DNA from: Whitmania pigra
Lineage: Eukaryota; Annelida; Clitellata; Hirudinida; Haemopidae
Assembly: GCA_021613335.1 (NCBI GenBank)
Contig: JAJTWR010000311.1
Location: 932,001-996,000, forward strand
DNA length: 64,000 nt
Reading direction: 5' to 3'
Part shown: one piece after another, positions 54,501 to 64,000 of the stretch
How positions within the stretch are numbered: the stretch's first letter is position 1
Layout of the letters: every line of letters begins with the position of its first letter
Notes under the pieces: model-generated
What the model saw: the letters and a program-made list of their open reading frames with translations, nothing else
Databases searched by the model: none
Told to the model about the DNA's origin: nothing
Program-made: the position numbers and the translations under genes

Positions 54501-57500
54501 AAAAAATAATAAATAAATAATAACACCAAGAGTAATAGTTAAAAAAAAGGAATGAAATGAATTCAACATGAAAACAAAGATTGGTCCCGGTTCGATCTGC
54601 TTCCTGCTGAGAATCGAAGCCAGTATCAGCAGGTATTGAAGGAGAGGATTATGAAACTAACAAACAAATGTGGGTCAATGCCGTTGCTATTGTTGATGTT
54701 GCTATTGTTGCTGTTGCTATTGTTGTTGTTGCTATTGTTGTTGCTATTGTTGAACGTTGCTATTGTTGAACATTGCTGTTATATATTGTTGTCAGTGATT
54801 GCAAGAAACAATAGCTGACAGTTCATCAGTTGCATTGATAAATGGACACCTACTTCCTTAACATCTTCACCCCGACATGTTCGGTTAATAAGAACAACGA
54901 CAACGACAATTACATTGCGTTCGAAAGAATGCAATTTCGTAAAGTACTCACCAGAACTTTGAGCAGCCACATTCGTGCCTTGTAGTGGAGGACCTTGATT
55001 GGGTTGATCATGTAAATGAAGAAGAAGGCAGCCAATGCGAGGGGACTCGCGAAGGGTGGTATGTTGATGACGTTACTCAGAAGATAGGCCACCACGCTGA
55101 TGCACCATAGGACCGAGAAGAATGTGGCAATCTGGATTACAATGAATGGATCTCAAGGCTGTTGTTATTAATATTAATGTTATTAATCATTATTATTATT
55201 ATTATTATCAATTATTATTATTGTTGTTATTGACAACCATTGTCATCAACTATGACATGACACATTGAATGCAGTTGTTAATAGAGGATCAATAATTAGC
55301 CTTTTCAATCACATGAATGATTGACTGATTGATTGATTGATTGATTGATTCAATGACTCGGTCGATCAACCTCGAGAAACTGTTGGTGAGTCAAGTGATG
55401 TCGTGGGTCCAGTTCAAATATGAGAATGTGATTGACCCCTGATGACCTCCATCCGTAAGTGTTGACACCCAACAAGAAGATGAAGAGGAAGATGAGGAAG
55501 CATCCCCGAAAAATCCTCAGGGCTGGCTGCCAGTCCCCTTCGTGCTTGTCGGCCGTGACGACTCCTGGAAACACCGCAAATGGTCTTCATCGATAAGGAG
55601 CATTGCATTGCCGAGGTACGTCGAGCGAGCGATGTACTTATTGCTAATGTAATTGCAATTAGCAAAAGTGCTTAATGCTAACTTAATGGCAATTAGCAGG
55701 CTACTTAATATCGTAATGTTAGCATAAATAAAGGACTCACCTGCCACCACGGTGATGATCGCCATCACCAAGAAAATCCCCGAATACAAGCCGACCCGAA
55801 ACGTTACGAAGGGATTTTGCTGGAAAGCGAATCGTGATTTTTACATGATGATGAAATTTACATCCTTCAATGTAAATGCATTTAATAGATAAAATAAACT
55901 AATTAAATAAATAATCGACCAAACACCTTCTCCCCAAGTGGTGGAACTCTGAGTCTCTTCATGGCCCTTGTTCGGTCACCCGACTCCAAGTTCAGTGTGA
56001 ATGTGTTCTGAAGCAATAATAAGTCGAATAAGTGGAATCTGACGTGTCTCGGACATTTGATCATTCAACTGTTAATAACCAACACAGATAACAAATAATA
56101 CAATTAATACAAAAACAAATGCAAATAATACAAAAAACAAATACAATTAATACAAAAATAAATGCAAATAATATGAAAATAAATGCAAATAATATGAAAA
56201 TAAATAAAATCTGTCATACCTCTGTTTCCTTGATGAGGTGATCGACTTCTTTGCTCATGTAGAAGATGGCAGTTTCCACATTGGCCTGTCTCCATGTTGC
56301 TCCTCTGTCTGTCTTCAACAACTGTTAAAATAAATTAATAAATAAATAAATAAATTAATAAATTAATTTGACATGTTATTCAATCAATCACTTTAACATT
56401 TTATTGAATCAATGGATTTAAAACTTTTAATAGTGATGTCATGGTGGTGAGGGTCTTTGAAATAAAATTATTAACAGTAACAACAACATTCAATAATCTC
56501 ATAAAATATGCAATAACCATAAACTAGCTATTGAATCGATAGAATAGTTTATGAAGAAAACGTTTAGATATTTAGAAACTATTAACAAGAACTTGTTACT
56601 ATTAATTAAATTTATATACATATTTTTAAAATTGTTACAGTTACAGTTGTGAAACTGATAAAAAACTTTAGAATGATTTGAGACGTTCAAGTGTTTCGAG
56701 TTTGAGTGGTTTGAGAAAGTTTTATAAAAATGAAGACTTATAAGAATAATAATACATAAATAAAATGTCATTTAATAATAACAATAACAATAACGACGAT
56801 AAAAATACGAGAGAGTTTGTACTACTTTGTCGTGCTTTTTGAGTATCTTTCTGAAGCCTGTGAAGTTGAGAGATTGATAGTTCTGCAGGAGGATGAGACT
56901 GAGGTAGAATTCTGAGAAGGCGAGCTTTATGTCGTGCATGGACCTGCGTTTAAGTAAGAAACAAATAATACGACATATAATGTTTATTCAATGAGCATCA
57001 AGTTGTGATGTATAACGTTTATTTAATAAACATTGTGTTTAGTAAACAGACAAACAGTAAACTGTCACATTTTGAGATATAACAAACAAGTATGTTTTAA
57101 TAAAGTCGATAACTTCTGAATTATCGGTATTTTCTTGGATTTTTCACAATTTGCAAAATATTCAATCACTTATCTTATTATTACAATTGGCATAGAATAT
57201 AAAGCCTCTCATCATTCTTATCAGTAGCAGTGAATGTACATTTATTTTAATTCATTCAAGTGCACCAGCAAATCAATTGACAACCTGTGACTTGACTTTT
57301 CCTCAGTTTTTGATTTTAAAATTGCTGGCACTTTCTTTCTCATCTTGTTTTTTCCATGTTGGTTGGCATGCGACGTGAACGCATCCAGTTCGGATTGAAG
57401 TGCAGAGAACCTTCTCGTGGCTTCCGCAATTTTTTCTGAAGAAAAACAAATGAAGCACCATGTAGGAATATTCAGCCATTTTGATTGAAATGTCAGCAGT

Positions 57501-57949
57501 AAAAACATTCAATTTAACCTGAATAAAATGTGTTGATTTTTAATAACTCTTTGTCACAATACTGGAAAAATATTTCATCAAATCTGGCAAAGTGCTGTTG
57601 AATCATTTCTTCTGTTGCCACTAAAAAAATTTTGTTTCAATAAGCCATTTGCATAAACCACCTGTATTAACTAATAATGACTAAAGAACATAACTGTACG
57701 TAATTCAAAGTGAATCTATTTACTTTCTAGGTCTGGTGCGAGTTCTAAGGTTTCGTAAAGTTGCTCTTTCATCGCCTAGAAAGTTTAGTAGTAAATGTAG
57801 ATATAAATATAATTTACAATTGATAAACTACTAAACTACAAACTACTAATTAGCATCCACGTTAACATTCACTTCCTAACCTCGTATGTAATGTACTGTT
57901 TCCTCCATTCCGGAGTTATGTGAGCCGATAAATGCTCGGCAAACTTCAT
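51532..57949 (-). CDS. XPR1: Phosphate exporter XPR1 (SPX and EXS domains)
   Basis: Exports inorganic phosphate across the plasma membrane; the cytosolic SPX domain senses inositol pyrophosphates. Exons, minus strand: 57949-57881, 57775-57724, 57620-57519, 57435-57285, 56943-56826, 56321-56220, 56007-55927, 55819-55741, 55564-55371, 55131-54952, 54005-53858, 53386-53192, 52879-52704, 52304-52171, 51949-51776, 51574-51532; phases agree, 1998 nt, 665 aa (human 696). Signatures: [15 protein letters not shown] at the N-terminus, the Lys cluster [10 protein letters not shown] (to 164) of the SPX binding surface, [46 protein letters not shown] and [14 protein letters not shown] (~594) in EXS. The last junction is the least certain: reading through instead of splicing at 51776 would give a 677-aa protein ending at 51697. 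The spliced tail ([12 protein letters not shown]) is acidic, as in the vertebrate protein, so I prefer it. Confidence 0.95.
53441..53463. repeat. (GGAT)n microsatellite
   Basis: Five to six GGAT units in the XPR1 intron between the exons at 53858 and 53386. Confidence 0.9.
54006..54951 (-). other. XPR1 intron, AT-rich
   Basis: The 0.95-kb intron between the exons ending at 54952 and starting at 54005. It is mostly AT-rich with TTTAAATT-like words and contains the GTTGCTATT repeat at 54676-54778. No exon is missing, because the phase is 0 on both sides. Confidence 0.7.
54676..54778. repeat. GTTGCTATT-type short tandem repeat
   Basis: Units such as GTTGCTATTGTT alternate for about 100 bases in an XPR1 intron. 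The poly-Leu open frame on the plus strand here is a repeat translation. Confidence 0.85.
55322..55352. repeat. (TTGA)n microsatellite
   Basis: About seven TTGA/GATT units in an XPR1 intron, about 20 bases from the exon boundary at 55371. Confidence 0.85.
56097..56212. repeat. About 20-base tandem repeat beside an XPR1 exon
   Basis: Units of the form AATAAATGCAAATAATATGA repeat five to six times with decay, ending some ten bases from the donor side of the exon at 56220. Confidence 0.75.
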
Positions 57950-59106
57950 TTTACTCCAACAATTTAACGTCAAATATCAAAATAATCGCCAGTTAGTAGT
58001 TCCGAGCAAGTCACATTTCAGAATTGTCTAAAACTGCTGTTTATAAACAATGCCTAGGCGCGTTCAAATCGCAGACACATTTTCAAACAAGACTACATGA
58101 ACCTGATACAAGCGATTGTTGGTGCGAACAATGTCTTAAAAGACCGCTTATAAAACCTCATTAAAGTCGGTCGTTGAAATCGTGAATGGTGCGAAATTTA
58201 TGCTAATGACATCGACAGTCTTTAGACTTGGTGCTTAATCGATTGTTCAGTTTCCTGGTAACGTAATGTAATGCACTTTTTTTATTTTAGGATGTTTTTA
58301 CTTCTTCAGACTTATTAAGTAAAGTCCTCTTAATAACGCACCTCGACTGAAGGTACTCTAGCACTCTATCAATACCTGAATTATTAATTATGCTTTCTTA
58401 GGCACAAGATGCCTCACTAAAGCATTCTAAGCTTTAAGCATTACAAGCCATTGACATTCAGACAACTTTCTTACGTAACTTTTTGTCAGGTAAGAATAAT
58501 TACATTTAATAAGTCTTTGTATAATTTTAACATCAATATATTATCCATCTAGTAGAACGTTGAATAGTTCAGTTTTATAGCCTTTGACCCGAGCATTATC
58601 ACGCCGTTCGCAGTGTAACTTGGTTAATATTAGACTAAAGTTGGTGATTGATTCCTCGCAATGTCTTGACACGGCCTCTTAAATGACCTGGCTCATGGTC
58701 CTGTTAGAATAAACTATGTGTGAGCAGCAGTGTTACATTTAATTACTGCCATTAATGACGAGGTATTCAATATAATCACAAACACAAACCTGCTGTTAGG
58801 CGCACAAAACAGAACAGGAGTTCGCAAGCAAGACTAGCTCAGGTGTGATTTAATGACTTTATTATTGATTTGGTTTCTCAGAGTTTGTTTGTGTGAGTCA
58901 CCAGTTTCGTTTCTAATTAATTTATCGACGACATCGTTTTAGCGTTGGATCATTATGTGACAATCGTCTGCTTTAAGTTGGTCTAGAGAGGTAAACAACG
59001 TAACCACGTTTTCTTTTAATTACTTCAGAGTGTGAACCAAACGTTCTTTGTATGTCTTTGTTGAGTTGTGAATTTCTGACCGGTTTTACGACTTGATTAT
59101 CACAGG
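57950..59106. promoter_or_regulatory. Head-to-head upstream region of XPR1 and the TMCC-like gene
   Basis: XPR1 starts at 57949 on the minus strand and the TMCC-like gene at 59107 on the plus strand, so 1.16 kb must hold both promoters and 5' UTRs. No CpG-rich core or TATA box is clear. No other gene is seen. A shared bidirectional promoter is possible but not shown. Confidence 0.45.
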
Positions 59107-62100
59107 ATGTCAAAAAAAGCTAACTTACAGGAATATGCAAATGGAGAAGATTCTAATGGATTGGAACAAAAGAGTGAATGCGGCGCCATCAAATTTGTAA
59201 ACGATGACTCGGTAGGAGTTTCGATTCTTCTATTCTTTAGCGTCAATTGCCTTGGTATTGATTAGTACTCTGAACTTTGCATAACTAATTTTACTACCTA
59301 TTAAGAAAAACTAGACGTATATTTATTTATATATGCTCATAATAATGAAACATAATTGTATTTGTATTTAAAACATTTGAAACAACCCTGCAGTACATCG
59401 GGGACAAAAGCACCTCCTTGGAAGACCTGGACGAACCCGACGGCTGGTTCGGATTCAAAAACAAACAATCCACGGAAAGTAAACTGCATAACAAAGTTGC
59501 AGAATGTGATTCCTTGATCAAGAAGCAAATTGAGATGAAGGAAGGTTGGTTTCTCAATTAATCAATCAATCAATCGGTTGATCGACGATCAACATCTTAA
59601 GAACCAATGTTCGTCCAGCGAACGTCACTGAGTACCTCGACAGCGTCCAGGGAAAGTTGGACAAAGGCCAGAAAAACAAGTTGAAGTCCAATTTCGAGAG
59701 GACGAATCAGAAATGTTCTCACAACATCGAATACCTCCACAGGAAGAAGGACGGTTACTTGAAAAGGTGACACGAAGTTATTATAGTTAAGAAAACATTA
59801 TTATGTTGATTTAGTTTTTTTTATTTATTTATCATGTAGATACATCATTTTGTTAACTATATTTATCATTATGCTGACATTTATTTTATGATTTGTTGCT
59901 TTAAGTAAAGCATGCATTACACATTCAGTGAATAAAAGGGAATAAGAAAATTATGTCTAATTGTCCGTTATCACGAGAACAAAGTTATAAATGATGATGC
60001 TATTCTTAGCTACCCGGTGAATATTATAGCATGTTCTTCAGAAGGCAATTTGGATGTATTAAACAAATATGCACAAAGTTACTTCTCCAAAGTGTAAAAT
60101 CATCAATACCATAAGCATGATTTCAAAACAAATTTAAGCAGATTTTCTGCAAGGCTAATGGCCGGCCCATCAACCCGATATTATTAAGTTAATTATGCGT
60201 GGATGTGCAAACAGATTCCATTAAGAAAATAAATCTTAATTCGTCCGAAGACTGCAAGACATGGAGAAGCGTCGAGCGAGTCTAGCAGTCGTTCCTTCAA
60301 TCAACGGGCCATTGATTGATTTCAAAAGACCCAGGTGAGCATGAAGCTTGTAATTAATTTCCCACTAACTTCATCCTGATTGCCAAGGTACCCTTACAGG
60401 TTCAGCTTTTATCTGAATGAGTTGAAAACAATCACTATTTTCTTGGGCTAAACTTAAAAGAAAGAATGTAATTATTAATGTTATTATTCATTATTATAAT
60501 ATTATTATTCAGTAGTGGAATATTCATTAATTTGTTGTACAAGTAGCAATATTGACCTGCTTGGCTATTTACCTTTCACTGAGCAAGGTTTTACTGTCAT
60601 CAGCATCAGTTCAATAAAGAGTTTGACCTTCAAAATGTCAACGCCTCCTCCAGCCTCCATCTCGTGCAGCAGTGCAGATGATGCTGTTTCTGCTAATTGT
60701 GAGTGGACGACATCAGAATAATAAATATTAATCACGACAGAGACGTTCGCGAAGGTGATGATGATCGTGTGGTTGTTGTACGAATTCTCTTGCTGAAAAA
60801 CAAAACAAAATCCGAACGCTTGCATCACAAATTCTTTTACAAAACACCAAGCTTCGTAGCAGTAGCAATGGCAGCGTTTAATGTTTTAATGTTTTGTAAT
60901 GCGGTTGTTGATGGTGCAAAAGTTGCGGCAATAGTGATGATATTGGAAGACATTGATACATTGAAAGTCCTCCTTTGATCAGGTGATGATCATGTCACCT
61001 CAAAAACATCACTCAAAGGTCTTCAGTCCGTCAAACACCATTTGGCCAATGAGTCTCTCAGAATGACATCCTTCCTTGTGGCTGGGTTGGATGTTAATGT
61101 TTATGCATAATCATTTAAATATTCATTACTTATTTCTACTTGTTGGATGTTATTATTCATGCATCATCATTATAATATTTATTATCTGTTTCCACTTGTT
61201 AATCTGATATCTCAATATTTAAATTGCATTCTTCAAATTAAATTAGAAAATTATTTGTATACAAGTTGCCTCTTACATTCACTTCAACAAGATGATGTTG
61301 ATAATTGATTTGTAATGATGATGATTTAATATGATGATGTTAGTAATTAATTTTAATAAGCATTATGATGCCTAAACATTTTCCCCATTAAGAAATCATT
61401 CAAACAGCAGTTGCACATTTCCAGGTGCAAATCAAAGTCTTTTGCTGATCTCTCACCAAGAGTTGAGTTCAAGGAGTTCATCTCTCAGAACAACTCCAAC
61501 TTAAGTTCAGAAATGAAGGAGCCAAAACCTTTGAAGGACAACCGAGGTTTTGACCTTGCCAAGCAGAAGGTCAAGGAGCTGAATGAAAACAATAAAAGGT
61601 TGACCACAGCTGTCAGAGAGCTGCAGGTTGCATTAGCATGTTAATCACATGTTATGTTAATCACATCACACGTTTGCGATTAAGCTACGACTCGAAGTTT
61701 ACACGTATCGTTTAATTATTGTTGGAAATAATTGTATTTGACATTTTAATGCTATTAAAGTCATTGATGATTTTATTACTTCAGATGAAACTGGAAGGCA
61801 TCATTCGAGAAAGCCAGATGTTAATTGATGAAAGGGTCAGGAGGAGTCACCTTCAGAAGAACATGTTTGAACTCATCGGAAGACAACAAGAAGAAATCAC
61901 CTGCATCAGGAAGGTTTGCAATCGTTGGCCTTCTTTATAAACGTACAACATGTTATAAACATCTTTATAAACGTATAACATATTATAAACATCTTTATAA
62001 ACGTATAACATATTATAAACATCTTTATAAACGTATAACATATTATAAACATCTTTATAAACGTATAACATATTATAAACATCTTTATAAATATATAACA

Positions 62101-63313
62101 TATTATAAACATCTTTATAAACCTATAACGTATTATAAACATTTTTATAAACATATAACATATTATAAACATCTTTATAAGCATATAATGCAATATTATA
62201 AATATCTTTATAAACATATAACGCATTACTATAAACCTCTATATAAATGTATAAAGCAATATTATAAACATCTTTATAAATATATAACATATTACTTCTT
62301 TATATTTATTATACCATAAGAAGGAGATAAAACAGTCATTAAAATACCAAGAAAGCTAGTAGCAACAACAAATTCATTAACTTGAACAATTCTAACAGGA
62401 TTTACAGAATATTGAGGAGCAAATTGAATTGAAAGTTTATGAGAAGAGTAAGGAGATTCAAAAGACAATTGAGAGTTGCCAATACCAGGTTTTAGAACCA
62501 TTTCTGATCGTTTCATTTATTGATTCTTATTATTAAATGAATTTTATTATGTTTATTACATGATACGATTTTATTAGTTGTTTTATATTTATTATTATAT
62601 TTAACCCGAGGCATGACAAAAATAATGGGTCAATATTCTAATATACCGGTTGCAATTTCATGTTGTATATAATATTATTGTAACGCTTAGCTATACAAAG
62701 TTATGTTATTCACAATGATGATATTATTCATCATAATTTAAATGATTGTTTTGAAATAACAATTAGCAAAGGTTCAAATTTCTTTGAAGATCTTCCAACT
62801 CGAACATGTCAGCTCCAACCACCACCTCGAACTGCTCCCTGACAGCAACATCTGCACCAAATATCTCGGACAGTTCGCCATAAAAGCGCTCGACCACCTC
62901 TTGACCTTCGTTGCTGCCATTTTTATTGTCTTGGCTACCATGGCTTCCAATCTCCGGCATTACCAGCTGAATGCCGGCTGGTGAGTTGCGGATTTGTGTG
63001 AATTTCCATGACTTTTGGCTGTCCATCAGCAAAAAGTTAGGTAGCTAGTTTGCATTGGTCGCACTGATGACACTTACTAGTATAAGTGTATATACTTTAT
63101 AGCTGGACATAGATATCTGTGGTGATAACATTTGAATTTATTACATAGTTTTTATTTCTGGATTAGGAATAATTGAATGCAAGATATTCAAGTTTATGTG
63201 TTGTTTTCAGGTCGCAAAAGTTGTTCTCTTTTCTCGTCTTGGCATGCATGGCCGGTGCGTTCGTCTTTTGGAACGTCACCTGGGATTACGGAAGTCGTGC
63301 AAATGAACTTTAA
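59107..63313 (+). CDS. TMCC: TMCC-like transmembrane and coiled-coil protein
   Basis: TMCC/TEX28-family proteins are endoplasmic-reticulum membrane proteins with long cytosolic coiled coils and two C-terminal membrane spans. Exons: 59107-59211, 59394-59544, 59619-59766, 60251-60334, 61425-61626, 61785-61913, 62399-62488, 62772-62980, 63211-63313; phases agree, 1221 nt, 406 aa, shorter than typical vertebrate members. Coiled coil 1 (~86-145) includes NVTEYLDSVQGKLDKGQK and FERTNQKCSHNIEYLHRK, close to the family's KQVFEKKNQKSA region. Coiled coil 2 (~210-313) includes LQNIEEQIELKVYEKSKEIQ and TIESCQ, matching the family's ANIEEK...SYERARDIQEALESCQ. Two hydrophobic spans end the protein (~340-361, ~376-394). 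The small exon 62399-62488 is easy to miss, since its antisense frame is also open. Start ATG 59107 opens the first recognised exon; an upstream coding exon is not excluded. Confidence 0.87.
60335..61424 (+). other. Fourth intron of the TMCC-like gene
   Basis: GTGAGC donor to TTTCCAG acceptor (phase 2). It contains an ATT-rich run near 60475-60510 and TGATGATG runs near 61270-61345. The open frames at 60515-60978 show no motif and are not needed for phase. Confidence 0.65.
61930..62300 (+). repeat. 30-base minisatellite, about 12 copies
   Basis: The unit CATCTTTATAAACGTATAAC followed by ATATTATAAA repeats almost perfectly five to six times, then with increasing decay to about 62300. It lies in the TMCC-like intron 61914-62398. 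Because the unit is a multiple of three, several frames on both strands stay open and mimic Tyr/Lys/His-rich or Ile/Met/Lys-rich proteins; these are not genes. Confidence 0.95.
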
Positions 63314-64000
63314 TCCTGAGAAGCAGGGATCTTCAAACTTTGTTTGCACGTGCCATAATTCTGAACTCTCAAATGTGGCCTTTATTCCATCGATTTGTGA
63401 TGGTGGTCGATTTGATCGTTAATTGGTTATTAATTGGTTGTTTTGTTTAATTAATTTTTTGTTTAATTTTATTTCCTCACATTTGTCTCACTGCAAATTA
63501 ACTTCTCTCCTTGATGTTTTGTTTGAAATTTAAAACTTTGTCATCACTTGATTAATTTTGCAACCGACAACCATGACTTGTAAGCATGACAACACACCGA
63601 GGGAACCATTCTTTCCTACATTCTATTTTAGGATCTCCAAACCGTTTGTCTAAAAGGTTTGCTTATTTGCTTTAATCACCACCAGTGCTACTAAAAGGTG
63701 CTCACCTGATTTTTGATTCCACGTCCATGTGCCTATGTTTATTTGAGCTGCCAATTTGCTGCACACAATTGCATTAATATATTAAAGTTTATTGATTTAA
63801 TAATTTTAGTTTACTTCATTTTCTAAAATCAAATATTTAAATTAGATTAAATATTCCTTGAGAATGCCAGGAGAATTCACCATTCCATTCACTTCAATAT
63901 CAATCTTTTTTGTTCATGAAAGTATGATACAGATATATTGTTCACAAATACAAACGCAAATATTACAAAAAGCATTTTTTATTCTAAGGACTATTTTCCC
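63314..64000. other. TMCC-like 3' UTR and downstream DNA
   Basis: AT-rich. An ATTAAA near 63780 is a weak poly(A) candidate. No further gene is recognised before the end of the window. Confidence 0.5.

Noticed and set aside
61825..62319. 164-codon Tyr/Lys/His-repeat frame (plus) and matching minus-strand frames
   Set aside because: They arise because the 30-base minisatellite unit is divisible by three. They start inside a TMCC exon in the wrong frame and have no independent support.
62292..62516. A 74-codon minus-strand frame that looked like a separate protein or organelle insertion
   Set aside because: It is the antisense shadow of the TMCC-like exon 62399-62488. The plus-strand reading matches the family's coiled coil and fits the splice phases on both sides.

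Overview
This window is nuclear DNA of an animal, most likely a non-vertebrate. The protein-coding genes are split by GT-AG introns whose phases agree across every junction I assembled. The genes are animal families: sacsin, ceramide glucosyltransferase, a many-fingered C2H2 protein, the myo-inositol transporter SLC2A13/HMIT, the phosphate exporter XPR1 and a TMCC coiled-coil membrane protein. The non-coding DNA is AT-rich and carries tRNA-derived SINEs, Helitron, LINE and hAT remnants and many ATT/GAT microsatellites. I cannot name the species or phylum from the sequence alone.

Layout: (1) 1585-18015 (+) is a giant sacsin-like chaperone gene, 6 exons and about 4183 aa once two 1-base frame breaks in A-runs are taken into account. 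It has three HSP90-like ATPase modules and a C-terminal J domain; its introns hold a Helitron-derived element, SINEs, a LINE fragment and a long GAT tract. (2) 18016-22877 is a transposon-rich spacer with a decayed Helitron helicase. (3) 22878-31728 (+) is UGCG (8 exons, 403 aa). (4) 31729-36848 is a gene-poor spacer. (5) 36849-38306 (+) is an unrecognised two-exon gene (443 aa). (6) 39162-43064 (+) is a 926-aa zinc-finger protein with about 13 fingers. (7) 44736-50715 (+) is SLC2A13 (10 exons, 603 aa). (8) 51532-57949 (-) is XPR1 (16 exons, 665 aa), tail-to-tail with SLC2A13. (9) 59107-63313 (+) is a TMCC-like gene (9 exons, 406 aa), head-to-head with XPR1 across a 1.16-kb shared upstream region.

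Most genes are functionally unrelated neighbours, as is normal in animals. One pairing has biochemical logic: SLC2A13 imports myo-inositol, and the SPX domain of XPR1 is known in the family to sense inositol pyrophosphates. Any functional link here is inference. I found no operon-like, CRISPR-like or clearly novel multi-gene system. The most unusual signals are the two cancelling frame breaks in sacsin, a GAT tract that replaces the normal sequence before a sacsin splice acceptor, the Helitron-family pair that brackets most of the sacsin gene, and the missing D2 aspartate in UGCG.
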